Below are positions 1 through 12,230 of a DNA stretch of 64,000 nucleotides, piece after piece. The translations under genes were made by a program, and so were the position numbers. Within the stretch, counting starts at the first letter, position 1; each line of letters starts with the position of its first letter. The notes beneath the pieces were generated by a model. That model saw only the letters and a list, made by a program, of their open reading frames with translations. It ran no database searches and had not been told where the DNA came from. The DNA comes from Cymbidium sinense (Eukaryota; Streptophyta; Magnoliopsida; Asparagales; Orchidaceae), in the NCBI GenBank assembly GCA_021442155.1, contig CM038214.1, positions 52,918,514-52,982,513 of the forward strand. The letters are read 5' to 3'.

Positions 1-70
1 TACCTCATGAAAAACATACCCATCCTATAAAGATGGCAGAGTGCTTCCTCCATAGTATTATTTTTAGATC
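1..70 (+). repeat. End of 5' LTR (partial)
   Basis: This stretch matches 15,772-15,842 in order: a CCTCATGA-like start, ATACxxCCCATC, then TATAAAGATG, GCAGAGTGC/ACGGAGCGC, TCCTCCAT and a T-rich end. The similarity stops at about 66-70 here and 15,840 there, which is where the shared LTR 3' end would lie. The rest of the LTR is outside the window. No primer-binding site complementary to a common plant tRNA can be recognised after it. Confidence 0.5.
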
Positions 71-1318
71 AAATTTCTAACGACTACGCTAGGAGTTACT
101 TCGCACTCCATCTATGGATGGAAAGATAAATGATGTATTGGGAATATCTTGGGTCATATTCCTTAGATTCTTTGACTATTCTAGTAAAACCTGACTTTAA
201 ATTTACCCTTAGGAATAACAAATTCAAACAGTATGATGCCTGTTCAATTAGGAAAGGGATCCACTTTCAAATTCCCCCAAGCTATAATTAACACTGGTTC
301 CACTAGAGCCACTATCAAGTTTAGAATAATCTCTGAGGTTATTTAGTTTCTACAAGCTGGACCAGTAAATGAATTCATACCCAACATGTACAGTAAAAGA
401 AATAAGTTAACCTTGAATGAATCCATGCCTGACACAACCTCAAAAAGAATATCTATCTTTGATAGGTTTGTCAAAGGCAACCCGCATGCTAAAGGTAAAA
501 TAATTATCAAGCCCAAATTGATAGTCAATCCACTCAACATTGTATCTAAGAAATAGAACCCGACACAAACTACTATCCTAGCTCTGAGTAGCAAAAATGA
601 TGATGATGCATCTTTTTGGGCACTAAAATATCCAGAAGAGCTCGGAGGAACTACAACACCTCTTGAAGAGTTTCAGACTACCCATTCTTACTAAGCAATA
701 ACTAACCCATAAGTAGAGGCTAACATACTTATGCATAATAGCTTCGACCTGTTGAAATGGGTCAAAAGAACCAACCATGTAGGTGTTATAAAGAAATCTC
801 GGGACAAACCTACAAGTTTTTGATCTCAGAATTAATCACAGTAAAAGGAAACTATTTCTTCTTGAATATATAAGGTCTTGAAGATTGTCAAGAATAGAGG
901 TCGTTAAAGGAGGATCAAGAAATTTGTGAGCTAGGTCACTAAACCAACAAATTCTTACTTTAAAGGAGTGGGGATATTAAGAAATATCATCTTACTCATC
1001 TTGAGCAAAAATCACTAAAATCAAATTAGATGATCGGTGAGTATCGACAAGCCATCCAATCAAATATAAATAGATGGCCAATTTTCTAAAGGTCTCGACA
1101 ATAATATCAAGGAAAGCCACATGGCCTGGACAACCTAGTTGATAAGCACTAGGGTTGGACATATGGGACTCATTCTCAAAAATTTATCATTGGGAGGTCC
1201 CAACTTATATGGAAGAATTGAAAGATGTCAAAGAGGAAAAAGCTTATCATATATTTGTTCCTTAATAATTAAGAAGCTAGATTTCCTATCATTCGTTGGA
1301 AGCATCAGTTTGAAAAGA
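71..1318 (+). other. Leader between LTR and gag; no gene seen
   Basis: About 1.2 kb with no domain I recognise. Short open frames on either strand here look like chance ORFs in AT-rich DNA. By position this is the untranslated leader, and perhaps the degraded N-terminal part of gag. Confidence 0.4.
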
Positions 1319-2660
1319 ACTAGCCAATGGATGACAACATAGATGATGAACTTTTTTGGAAAGATGAAGATCTCCTAACCAATGAAGAACTGCAAAGTTT
1401 AGATCTCCAAGGAAAAAATGGGAATCCACCAAAGATAAATAGTCTAGCAATGGAGAATGAGGGTGTACAAAATGCTCCACCTAATTTACCAATAGTTTTA
1501 GCATAGAGATAAGAACCTCCAGGGGAAGCTATACCAAATATTTATCAGGATGGTGATATTATCACCAAGTCCTAAGTGAAAGACATCATAAGTCAAAAAT
1601 TTAAAGCAGTTATCACCTCAGAGACTATCGAATAGCTGGTAGGAAAAGACGACCATATACAATGGAGTATGATCAAGTATAGCATCTTAAGGGATGCATA
1701 GTGCCAAAGTTTAATACCATTTCAAGTACATAAAATTTTTTATAACACTTGGCCCAATTTAAGGCATCATGCAAAATACTGTCAAAAATGATGCCTTATT
1801 GCTACGCTAATTCATTAGCAATCTTACTCATATAACCTTTGAATGGTATGCTGAGTTACACAAGTGAAAATATTTACTAAGTTAAAAGAACTCTTCATCA
1901 AGAGATTTGTAGACACAACAAAAAAGTAATAATTGTAGATCTTGCCTTGGAAAAAAGGAGAAAAGATGAGAGTATTACTAAATATATTACCAGATGGAGA
2001 AACTTAGCAAGATGTCTAATCAGTAGCTCACAGAAAAGCATCCAATAGAACTCCTCATAGGAAATATTGATGATTGAATGGCCCCTTACCTTGCTATGGC
2101 TAAAATTAATACCTTTTAAGAATTATCAAATCGTGTAGCCAAATTTGAAAGGTTGCCCAAACAAAAGGGCTTAATTTGGGCAATATTAATAACTCTGCAG
2201 GAAGAGGTAAGCATTCCAAGTTGCAAGTGTCTAAAAGTAATAATGATGTGAGTATAACATTCACATTCATAGTAGACAAAAAGGAAATGAAGGAGTGACA
2301 ACCTTATGACCAGCAGCAAAGCTGATAGAGGAAAAGAAAATAGTACTAACCCTATAGGAGAAGATGGCTAAGTAGTATTCATTTAAGAGAGAGTGTACTG
2401 CTAAGTTCTTTAAACATGCCCAAAAGTTGGGGTTACAACTGCTGGAGCCACGTCGATTAGATCAAGTAGACAAGGTCGATGATTACAACTATTGTCCCTT
2501 CTATAGGCATATAATTCACCCGATTGAAGATTGTTTTGTTTCCATAGACTGGGTTGAGAAAACATATCGCAATGGGGAACGTAAGTTGTGAAATAGTGTC
2601 TTAATAAATCCTAAAAAAGAAAAGGTAAGTGTTGTTATGATATTTTCAAATGAAAAAGCA
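1319..2660 (+). pseudogene. gag: Ty3/gypsy gag (capsid and zinc knuckle), broken
   Basis: Structural polyprotein that would form the virus-like particle of the retrotransposon in the cytoplasm. Reading across frames gives the typical plant gypsy gag run: an acidic N-terminal part near 1,330-1,500; a capsid core near 1,750-2,020 with LLRQFISNLTH, KELFIKRFVDTTKK and LEKRRKDESITKYI-like text; then ELLIGNIDD and MAKINTF near 2,045-2,115, and FERLPKQKG near 2,145. A cysteine-histidine stretch, YCPFYRHIIHPIEDCF, lies near 2,485-2,535 and is the degraded gag zinc-knuckle analogue of this lineage. At least ten in-frame stops and several frameshifts break it. It feeds directly into the protease region. 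Identification rests on remembered family patterns, not on a search. Confidence 0.8.
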
Positions 2661-3599
2661 TAGTGAGGCAAGACTTAAGACAAAAATAAAGACAAAAAAA
2701 CCTCCATAAGCACAAGCAAAGGAAGAAAGTGGTTGAGAAACTTTCATCTCATAGAAGACTAAAAGAATGATCAATATTTTTTTAGCTATAGAGGGCGTTC
2801 AGTGGAGGAATGCACTAAAACCAAAAATTGATCCTAGGATAACTTTTATATAAAATGAAGGAGCAGATGAAAAGTAATGAACCTTTTACATCAAATCCTT
2901 GTAAACCAAAATAAATAAGAAAACTCAAAAATAAAAATTTAAAACACAAAAATGATAGATTCTCTATAGGAGTATAAACAACTTCCTCGAAGACCCATTA
3001 AGTTGGAGGAATATATACACCATTTATAGCTCGACATAGAAGAGCCTAAAGAAGTTGTAAGAGAAACATGTCGCATGATAAGTATGGTTACAATTTCAGT
3101 TGATTCTAAAGAAGAGCTATATTTTCCCAAAAGAAAAGCCTATTAAGTGGAAATACATCAAGCTCTAAGAAGTTATGACCTGAATTAAGCAATAGTTCTA
3201 AAAGTCATAAAGACTTTAGGAACCCTAAAGAGTTATAAAGCTCATAAACTTCTTCTGATGAGGAAATCTAGGTAGAAGAAGTAATGTAGGTGCAATTAAG
3301 TAGTAAAAAAGATTCCTCCACCTTGGCAACAGAAACCCAATGAAAAAGTCAAAAAGTTCAAATTAATGAAGATGCCTTACCTCCACCAACCAAAATAGGA
3401 GTAGACTATAATATTCTAGAAACACTTATGCAAGCTTCCTACCCTATTAAGTATATGTGAGGCTCTCATGCTATTCTAGGATATAGGAGAGACCTTAATA
3501 AAAGCATTGTAATGTCTAGTGCAATATAAATCTTTCTTCAATGAAGAGAGGATGAAAGAAGATCTTACCTTACAAAAGCCAACAACTATCACCTTCAAT
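2661..3599 (+). other. gag-protease linker; no domain recognised
   Basis: Lys/Glu-rich, low-complexity coding remnant between the gag knuckle and the protease. Near 3,370-3,460 the text resembles the short conserved stretch that precedes the protease in related elements, but it is too broken to assign. It holds stop codons in all three + frames. Confidence 0.4.
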
Positions 3600-4030
3600 G
3601 ATAAAGATATATTGCTTATAATGACTGAACATAATTGACCTCTCTATGTTATGACTAAAATTAATGTTAAACGTGTAAAGTTTGTGTTAATCAACCCAGG
3701 TGCTTTAGTCAAACTCCTAATAGTCAAGACACTTAGGGCATTAGCTTTTGATGCTCGATACCTTGACAAGAACATAATAGTTTTACAAGGTTTTAATGAA
3801 CAAGGACAACAAATCTTAGGGTCTATTGTCTACCCATATGCTTCGAGGAATTATATACAAAAGCTAAATTTTATGTAATCGAGGCCAAAGTTGTATATAA
3901 GGAACTCTTAGGTAGACCATGGATTCATGAGTATGGTATAGTAACTTTGACTCTTCATAAATGCATGAAATATATCCAAAAAGGTGAAGAACATCAAATT
4001 GATTGAGACATGAGTCCATTCTTGATATAT
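3600..4030 (+). pseudogene. Retroviral-type aspartic protease of the gypsy element, catalytic Asp lost
   Basis: Would cleave the gag-pol polyprotein. A 75-residue open stretch (3,651-3,878) carries FVLINPGALVKLL, the place of the catalytic D-[TSP]-G motif, followed by LRALAFDARYL and VLQGFNEQGQQILGSI, which are characteristic of the plant gypsy protease. After a frameshift, GRPWIHEYGIVTLTLHKCM continues near 3,910-3,970. The catalytic aspartate is replaced by asparagine (AAC in place of GAC), a single G-to-A change. The domain is otherwise complete in outline, so the loss fits decay of an inserted copy. Confidence 0.85.
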
Positions 4031-4919
4031 GAAATCATGATCTATGATGATGCCAAGTACTATATCCCTATGAAGATTAAAGAGGTTAACAAAAGAAAGA
4101 AACTCCACCTATCAAACTAATGTTAAAGAGTGGCAAATCAAAAAGTAAAATTACTAATGAATCAAAACAACCCAAGGTAATTCCTCACCATGGTAGTGAT
4201 ACCAAAGAAGATGAAGAGAAATTGGTACTTAGAGGGACCTCAACTAGTCAAAAGAAGAGGCTAGTACCAGTAATGTGAGTAAATAATTAGAAAAAGTATG
4301 CATATCTCTTAGTAAGATTATTTGAGTCTCATGTTTCTGATAAGGCTATGAAATAATGTTAATAAGAAAAGCACAAATAAAATTTGTATGAACTCCAAGG
4401 AGAGAAGAAATAGAACCATTAAAAATATTTTATGTTCCTTCTAGAAAGGGTTACAAAGATCGTGGAATCCTCTTTTATAAACTTGAAGAGTGAATTGTAA
4501 ATGCCAAGAAAAAATCATTTGAAGAAGATGATTTTGAGGAAGAAAATATTCCAATCACCATTCTTTAATACTTTTCATCAGCTCTATAGAGGCTAATTAG
4601 AAACAATGTCCTATTATAATCAAATGCATAAGCTCAATTGTTCAAAAGGCTTTAGCAAGAGGAAAATGTTTAGAGTTCCATAGGATGTGGAAATTTCAAT
4701 ATATGGGGATTAGGATATTTTCCTTCAAAAAATTCCTCAATGAGTTCATGCTATGCCATATCAGACAAAGGAGTAATTCCATTTGAAACCACAAATCTAC
4801 AAAGGAGTATCTCCAGAGGAATGAAGATGAATTAATAATCAACCTTAAAAAAGCCCCGAAAGAATTCAAAGAAGGCAATCAAGCAATGGTCAATGAACTT
4901 CAAGAAATTAACCTAGGTA
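4031..4919 (+). other. protease-RT spacer
   Basis: About 0.9 kb of Lys/Glu-rich broken coding sequence between protease and RT. No conserved catalytic motif was recognised. Open frames seen on the opposite strand here have no recognisable content and are taken as chance. Confidence 0.4.
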
Positions 4920-6390
4920 TCAAAGAAGTGGCTAGACCAACTTTTATCAGTGCTAATCTTATATCAAAAAATTGGAAGAAGTGATGCACTACTCTATGAA
5001 TATAACTACTGGTTCACATGGAATTATAGTGTGATGTCAAACTTATTGCCAAATGTAGTTGTACATAAACTAGCTATTAAATCTAATGTACAACTAGTAA
5101 AGTAAGCGTCAAGGCGAATGTGATTAGAAATTCAAGAGGAAGTAATCATTGAAACAAAAAAGCTCATCAAAGCGAGTTCATTTGAGAAGAAAAATATGCT
5201 TACTAGATTGCTAATATTATCCTAGTAAGAAAGAAAAATTGACAGATTCAAGTCTACATCGATTTTCAAGATTTAAATAAAGCATGCTAAAAAGATGATT
5301 TCTCATTGACCAAAGCGAACTCATGATGGCTAATACGTTCAACTATGATATGCCATCTTTCATGGATGGATCATTGGTCTATAATTAAATTAAAAATGGC
5401 TCGAGAAGATGAGAAGCATACATCCTTTTGCATGCCAATCATCATATGTTGCTATGAAGTAATGCCATTTGGCTTGAAAAATGTGAGTGCAACTTACCAG
5501 AGAATGATGACTCGCATCTTTGATAATCTCATATAGAAATATGTAGAATATGTCGATGATTTGGTCATTAAAAATAAAACACAAAGAGCATATAAGTGAT
5601 CTAAAGATCATATTCAATAGCATTTAGAGTTTGAATCTAAAAATAAATCCTCTATAGTGCACTTTTGGTGCAACCTCTAGAAAATTTTTAGGCTTTATTA
5701 AAAAACCATAGAGGGATTAAAATATATACCTCTAAAATAAAAACAATAATGGAAAAGTCATCTCCTAAAACTTTGAAATAATTACACTCCTTACAAGGTA
5801 GACTGCTAATATTAGAAACTTTATTTATAATCCCTCTGGCAGATGCCAACTATTTGCTCCATTAATGAAATAAAGATGTGCCTCTTATATGGGATGATGC
5901 TTGTCAAGAAGCATTTGATATGATAAAGAAATATTTATTGCATCTATAATCTTGACAACATTAATTATGGAGAAACCATTGACATTATATATGACATCCC
6001 TAGAAGAGTCACTAGGAACTTTGTTAGCACAAAATAATGAAGAAAGAAAGTAAAACTCTCTATATTATATAAGTTGACATCTAATAGGAGCTAAAATAAA
6101 TTATTCTCCTATTGAATGGTAGTGTTTAGCATTAATATTTGCTACTCAAAAACAACGGCACTACATGTTATCCCATAAGATAACATTAATATCCAAAGTC
6201 GATCCAATCAAATTTTGGATGATGAGGCTTACCTTAATAGATCATTTGGCTAAATGAATTATTCTATTACTACAATTTGATATAAGATATGTCCTGCAAA
6301 AGGCTATAAAATGGCAAGCCTTGGTTGATTTCTTAGCCACCCATCCCTTACTAGAAGACTCTCCATTTAATGATGAATTGCCTGATGAAA
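4920..6390 (+). pseudogene. pol: Ty3/gypsy reverse transcriptase and first RNase H
   Basis: RNA-dependent DNA polymerase of the element. Visible in order: ANIILVRKKN near 5,210; YIDFQDLNKAC and KDDFSLTKA near 5,255-5,315; LSWMDHWS then IKLKMAREDEKHTSFCMP near 5,355-5,440; CYEVMPFGLKNVSATYQRM (5,450-5,507); the catalytic YVDD followed by LVIK (about 5,548-5,571); and the thumb text FLGF near 5,690. The connection/RNase H part continues with DEAC-EAFD-like text near 5,900, LYYxSxxLIGAKINYSPIEW near 6,062-6,120, and WQALVDFLATHPL near 6,312-6,350. The YVDD motif is intact, but stops and frameshifts separate almost every block. Block order and wording fit the plant chromovirus-distant Tat/Athila branch better than Ty1/copia. 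Confidence 0.9.
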
Positions 6391-6419
6391 AAAATTTTGA
6401 AGTTGAAAAAATTCAGCAA

Positions 6420-6860
6420 CCATCATAATGGGAGCTTTATTTTGATGGAGCTTCATCATTAAAATGAGCTAAGCTTCTTAGATTACCTATTGCAAGTTAG
6501 AATCAGCTTGATATTTGTAACACGTAAAGGTATACTGTGATATTCCTATAGTCTTTATGAGCCTCAAACTAACAATGAGACCGAATATGAAGCAATAGTT
6601 ATGGGTCTAAAGCTATGGATTAATCTAAAAATTAAGAAGCTTCATACTTATGGAGATTCCCAACTTATGATCTGACAAAAAATTAGGACTTTTAAGATAT
6701 ATAAGCCAAAATTAGTGCTTCACCATAAGCATGCATTAGGACTTTCAAAATAAATCTCTAAAGTAACCATCATATGGTGTCACATCAAGATAATGGAAAA
6801 TGTTGATGCATTAACTAAATTAGCTAAAGAAATGATAGACCCATGGGAAATCTAATTATA
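6420..6860 (+). pseudogene. Second RNase H (archaeal-type) of a Tat-like element
   Basis: WELYFDGASSLK near 6,429-6,464 is the first strand with the catalytic Asp of an RNase H fold. NNETEYEAIVMGLKLW near 6,570-6,617 carries the catalytic Glu, and YGDSQLM near 6,650-6,670 carries the next Asp. This is an additional RNase H after the pol RNase H, a hallmark of the Tat lineage among plant gypsy elements. The last third (about 6,680-6,860) is decayed but still reads as HxKxMENVDALTKLAKE-like text. The three acidic residues I can place are retained although the frame is broken. Confidence 0.75.
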
Positions 6861-6959
6861 AAAATAGTCAAAATTGGCTAGCACTAGTGCCAACTCTCTT
6901 GCAAGCCTTTAAATCTAAAGAAAGTCAAGAAATCATGATCATTATAGCAAAAGTTGAAT

Positions 6960-8205
6960 GTCAGGAACCATTCATCACCTATCTCAAAGGTGGTGGACTG
7001 CAAAAGATAAATTAAAGGCTCATCAAATTTCATAGAGAGCATTATGATACACTCTTTTAAATGACACATTGTATTGGCATGCATTTCACTAAATGTGGTT
7101 GTGATGCTTAGGACAGACAAAGCCAAGACAATAATTGTTGAAGTTCATGAAGGATTTTGTGGAGCACACCAATTTGGCCCTAAAATAAAATTTAAAATTA
7201 AATGAATGAGACAATACTAGCCTAGTATGGTTCAAGACTGTATTGATTATGCTAAAATATGTCATCAGTGTCAAGTACATGCACACACAATACATCAATC
7301 GCCCAATACCTTACACCCATATAGCATCATGGCCATTTGAAAGCTAGGGAATGAATATAATAGGTCTAATAGATCCTCCATCATATAAATGGCATCACTT
7401 CATTTTGGCTACTCCTGATTATTTCTCAAAATGGCCAAAAGTAATCCCTTTAAGAGAAGTTAAAGCGGACAATGTAGTAAAGTTCTTCCGAGACCATATT
7501 GTCTATAGATTCTAAATACCTTGATAAATTATATCGAACAATGGTACTACCTTCAAGAATCCCAAAGTATATCATTTTATTGAAAAGTATGAGATAGATT
7601 TGTGATATTCCTTGATAAATAATCCAAGAGCCAATGGTTTGGTAGAGGCATTTAACAAAATATTAATGAAGTTTCTAAAGAAAGTTCTTTCGAAGAGTAA
7701 AAAAGAATGTCACAATAAATTAATAAAGCATACGCATACCATACCACATATAAAGCTGCTACACAAGTGACACCATACTCTTTAGTGTTCATAGCAGAAG
7801 CAATACTTAACCTCAAAGTAGAATTACCTTCACTCCGTATAGTAGTTCGAAGTGAACTTTTAATAGAAGAAAATATTTGAATATGATATGAAGAGCTTGA
7901 AGCCTTAGCTAAAATATGACTACAAGCCCAATAAAGTTTAGAAACATATAGAGCAAGAATAACCCAAGCTCATGACCATATGATTCACCAAAGGAGCTTC
8001 AAAATAAGTGAATTAGTATTGGTTTGAACAAGGCCCATTTTTCCATATCAATGAGTTGCTGGAAAATTTGATCCAAATTTGGAGGGACCATATATCATCA
8101 AAAGAGTATATGATGGTGGAGCTTACCAGCTTATTGATACAAAAGGCATCAGGCCTATGCCCCCTATAAATGGACAATATCTTAAATGATATTATGTGTA
8201 ACTAA
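6960..8205 (+). pseudogene. Ty3/gypsy integrase, catalytic Asp residues mutated
   Basis: Would insert element cDNA into the chromosome. The zinc-binding region is seen as VEVHEGFCGAHQFGPKIKF near 7,137-7,195 and ICHQCQVHAHTIHQSP near 7,255-7,300. The catalytic core reads GMNIIGLIDPPS near 7,350, PDYFSKWPKVIPLREVKADN near 7,415-7,475, IISNNGT near 7,528 and NPRANGLVEAFNK near 7,620-7,660. The C-terminal region ends with KFDPNLEGPYIIKRVYDGGA near 8,058-8,118 and RPMPPINGQYLK, and stops near 8,205. The first two acidic residues of the D-D-E triad are asparagine here (GMNIIG, ISNNGT), while the Glu in LVEAFNK remains. The domain is full length but interrupted by stops. Confidence 0.9.
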
Positions 8206-8324
8206 ATGAAATATGCTCATTTCAATGAGAAATTCCTCTGTTAAGAGGGAGCAATTTTATATATCTTGTAGAGCAAGATGTCATACAAAATAGGATCTCT
8301 TATGAAAAGAAATGAAAAAACTAA

Positions 8325-8770
8325 ACTAAAATCCACCATGCCTAAAGGGGTTGATCCAAAAATCTCAATTTAGATTCCATTACCCAAAGGTGGTGGATCT
8401 AAATTAAATTAAGATTCATCATGACTAAAGGTGCTACATCAAATCCACCATGCCGAAAGGGGCTAGATCCTAAAAAACTCAATTTAAATTTCATCATACC
8501 CAAAAGAGTTATATCTAAATTAAACTAAGATCCATTATGCCCAATAGGGCTAAATTAAATCCACCATGCCAAAAGGGGTCGAATCCAAAAAATCTCAGTT
8601 TAGATTCCATTATACCAAATGGGGTTGGATCTTAGTTAAACTAAGATCCATCATGCCCAAAGGGGTTGGATTAGATCTACCATGCTGAAAAGTGCTGGAT
8701 CCAAACCATATTTAGATGGGTTGGATCTAAATTAAACTAAGATCGATCATGCCCAAAATCTATTATATCA
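8325..8770 (+). repeat. Tandem repeat, about 115-bp unit, four copies, just 3' of pol
   Basis: The phrase CCACCATGCC followed by AAAGGGG recurs at about 8,333, 8,445, 8,561 and (as CTACCATGCTG) 8,677, giving spacings of 112, 116 and 116 bp. Within each unit the related phrase ATGCCCAAAGGGGTTGGATC recurs about 50-60 bp later, so the unit is itself an old dimer. The array lies in the pol-to-extra-ORF spacer. Tandem repeats in untranslated regions are common in Tat-like elements and can seed satellites. The fourth copy is partial. Confidence 0.85.
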
Positions 8771-9389
8771 AAAAGGGCCAAATTTAAATACAAAATTTAA
8801 ATTACCATATAGTTAGAAAGAGTGAGTTTAAATATAAGCTTGCATAAAAAACTAAACTGAAAAAGCCTACAAGCACAACTCATGTATAAATACAAATTAC
8901 TAGTAGTTTATAAAAATCTTTAAAAAAATGCATGCTTCTCTATTCGAGATATATTATAAGTTTACTACAATATTTATCCAAAAAAGATTAGGTGATATGC
9001 CTTCCAAGCCTACTAAAGAGCATATATGGTATATTATTGATGTCTATGAACCACATGGTACAACCAACAAGACAAGTTATCATGACACTAAGATATGTTA
9101 ACAGACAAAGATATTTTTGAAAACTCATTTATTCAATCTTCACATCTTCATTATTTGACTCATTATTTCCAATTAGCTATGACCAAGTTGACTGGATAAC
9201 CAATTTAAAATTAAGACATAGTCATGATGTTCTGTTAGAATGAGTCATAGACCACCTTAACTTTGGTGATCAAAATGTGCTCTTGCCAGTCAAAGACATT
9301 GCTCCCCATACAAGAATAGTTATATGGGTTACCATATATTACATCATGAAGTAGAATATTAGGACCCAAAGTCAATTTTTTGTACTCCA
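8771..9389 (+). other. Spacer before the mobile-domain ORF; nothing recognised
   Basis: AT-rich and without repeats or domain text until the plant mobile domain begins near 9,390. The stretch at 9,235-9,389 may be the decayed N-terminal part of that ORF. Confidence 0.35.
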
Positions 9390-11990
9390 TTATCAGCTGC
9401 CAATGGATACATATATTGATTGGGCTAGACACCACCTGCAGATGCATGGTGATGTTCTTAGAAAAGATGGTATATATCAGGCAATCTACACATCATGTTT
9501 TGGTTATAGTCACCTTTCTTTCACATGGATCAGAAGTATAATGGAACATGGGATAGAGCTACCAATACTTGCTGGATCGGTCCACATGAGATGACAATCA
9601 CAATGATAGATATGCAAGATAAAGCAAGATTACCAATTATTGGAACTCTCTATGAAGAATGTATTCCACCAGATCATGAACCTTTTCAAAGCTAAATAGA
9701 TGATCAACACATAAGAGGCTCATAATCAAAGACTATCCAAAGAATGAAGGTTAGGTCATAGACATCAAAATATGATCACTCTGGATAAGTACTCAGAAAG
9801 CTTTCTCCAATCAGGGATGCACCTACCACATTTTTATGGATTGAAGATCCATTCGATAATGGAGCCCATACATCCACTAAGGCCAAATTTGAGTCAATGG
9901 GAAAGTTAACTCTTATTGTATACTAGCATAAAACATGGATGAGGAGCTATCTTTAATGGCTTTCATTGCTACTTGGCTATGCTATTTTGTATTCCCTAGG
10001 CACAATAGATTATTATGTCCTTGTACCTTAGTAATGGCTAGCCTACTTGCTCGTGGTGAAAGGATATCACTGGCACATATAGCACTAGCCTACTATATAT
10101 TGTCGATTAGGTAGAGTAAGTATCATGACTGATTCATGATGCTACGAAGTGGATGCACCTTGGCACTATCTATATGAATGGATTCATGCCCATATTTTAG
10201 GAGCCTTCAGTTATCCTGAGACACCATCCTATTTCATAGAGCATAATTTCCCCATGATTAAGCAACTGAATAGAGCTACACTCTTTATAGACAAGAATCA
10301 AATAAGGACCTTCATGTTCGCCCTAATGTGTATGATAGATCATTTTTAGATTATCCATAGATCATCCTTCTATAATTTATCTATTTAAAGTCTGGGTAGA
10401 ATTTCATAGAATCTCTTACTGATAAAGGCACTCCCCTACTACCATCAAAGTGAAGATATAGATACATCGTAGAATATCTCATTTGGACTAAGACCCACTT
10501 GGCTATACTATTTCCACCATAAATCTATAATCCTAGAAGGTTACAACCCCAATAGGGTGGCTAGGCAGTTGAAATTTACTCAAGCTACACCTATATTTGG
10601 GTTACACTAATAATGGATATAGTAAATAATCATTCATTGGGAGCACTCCCACTAGTAGTCTATTTAACGATAGCCTCTATAGCATGGGCCTTCATACTTC
10701 ATCTGGGGACTTATTCCATTTTCTATATAGCTCCACAGTAGACTCATACAAGGGTCAATCATTTATGGTTAATGTGGATCTGCCATACCTTTTCTTCCTT
10801 CTTGGAGCTAGGCCTTCACATATACAAATGTAAAGTATAAAAGACCAAGCCAGTCCAATCTATACCAAAAATAACTAATTGCTTCTAAAAGAGCATTAAA
10901 TGACTAAAATAGGATGAAATAGTGGTGTCAAAATTCATCTACTCAAGAGAAAGATGATAAGGACCTCAATAGCCCCCACTAGTTGATTTTAATATACGAG
11001 TTATAGATATAGACAATGCTATACATATTCCTATTTTGCTAATAGTAGCTGAGCCATAGTATAGCAAAATGAGAGTGTAACACTATTATTATCCATAGAT
11101 CCTACTATAGTTTCTCTAATATACATCCAACTTGCTAGCACATATCATATATATACAAGAAAAAGTACACATATAGACGAACTGGCATTATGTCTACTAG
11201 TTTTGAACCACTTTTATCAAATTCTACTTGGGTAATGGTCAGTGTGACCCATGATGACTCTTTAGATATGGATTCTTGTATAGAAAGTCACCCTATCTTT
11301 AGTGAGAAACATATAGTCCAAAGTCAATTATCTAGCCTAGAAATTTCATGTTTTCTTTCCAGAATAAGTCCTAGGATTTCAACTCCCTTGTTTGGTAGTC
11401 CTTCAAATAGCTTATACCATATAACAACAACTTTGCATCAACTACTTCTAAGTGTTGACTTAGAAGTTCTGACAGATATGATTAGCTTGTGTGTAGAGGC
11501 AAATTCTTTACTAGATTATGTTGCTGCTCTAGGTCTTGAAGTAGGATAATAATAGTTATGGGAATCCCTCTATAGAGTTGTAGAATTAGAATGCTCTCTT
11601 TGCATGCTACCTATAAAGTGGTATTGTTAAATACACTTACTACTAAAAAAACATCAGCCAATGCCATTTCACATCAAGTCTCCATAATTTTCCAAGATTT
11701 AGAGCATAGTCTTAAAGCCTTAAGATCCTTCCAAAGGGAGCTTTCTAGAGCACAAATGAAACTCATCAATATCTCTACTGAATTGAGAAAACTACAACAT
11801 AAGAGAGAATATTTGTTAAAAGGAGGGCTATGATCAAATAAGCTGTAATATTCATAGAAGAATATTGTTTTTATGTAGATGCTCAATTATCCAAGTTTGA
11901 GCAAAATCTTTCTTCATTAGAATGTGACTTAGAGGTTGTCTTGCAACATCTCCAAGAAGCATGAGAGAGGCAGGATACTATGGATTACCG
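9390..11990 (+). pseudogene. Extra ORF with plant mobile domain (PMD) and coiled-coil tail
   Basis: Reading across frames gives a plant mobile domain (aminotransferase-like, PF10536-type). It starts with FGYSHLSFTW near 9,490, then WIGPHEMTITMIDMQDKARL and PIIGTLYEECIPPDHEP near 9,573-9,686. Next come MAFIATWLCYFVFP and MASLLARGERISLAHIALAY near 9,957-10,095, and APWHYLYEWIHAH then KNQIRTFMFAL near 10,155-10,330. Two open stretches follow (11,190-11,549, 119 residues; 11,591-11,833, 80 residues). The second is rich in Leu, Lys, Gln and Glu with heptad spacing, so probably coiled coil. PMD proteins are found in host genes acting in silencing and meristem maintenance and are also captured by transposons. 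Here the position after pol, inside one element, says it is retrotransposon-borne. Stops and frameshifts make it non-functional. Confidence 0.75.
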
Positions 11991-12216
11991 AGCTCATACA
12001 ACTTCTATTTATATTAGAGAAATCTAGGCCAACTATAGTAGCTAAAATTTTCTCATGTAACTATCTCTATTATCAAATAATAGATGAAAAATTATTGGAG
12101 TAACATGTTGAAGGCCTAAACTCTTTTATTTAATTATCTTTATATATGTATATTACAACTAATAGAAAAATCAAGAAAATGAAGGTATCATGTCCTAATG
12201 ACATAATACATTCATT

Positions 12217-12225
12217 GGGGGGAAA
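12217..12225 (+). other. Candidate polypurine tract
   Basis: A run of six G followed by AAA (GGGGGGAAA), preceded by CATTCATT, stands out in AT-rich sequence just after the sense extra ORF. A polypurine tract primes plus-strand cDNA and normally sits directly before the 3' LTR. If this is the tract, the 3' LTR would start near 12,230 and would contain the antisense ORF, which would be unusual. Position alone cannot decide this. Confidence 0.3.
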
Positions 12226-12230
12226 TTTTG

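Noticed and set aside
343..594. Minus-strand 83-residue open frame in the gypsy leader
   Set aside because: Hydrophobic chance translation of AT-rich DNA, with no domain wording and no neighbours in the same frame.
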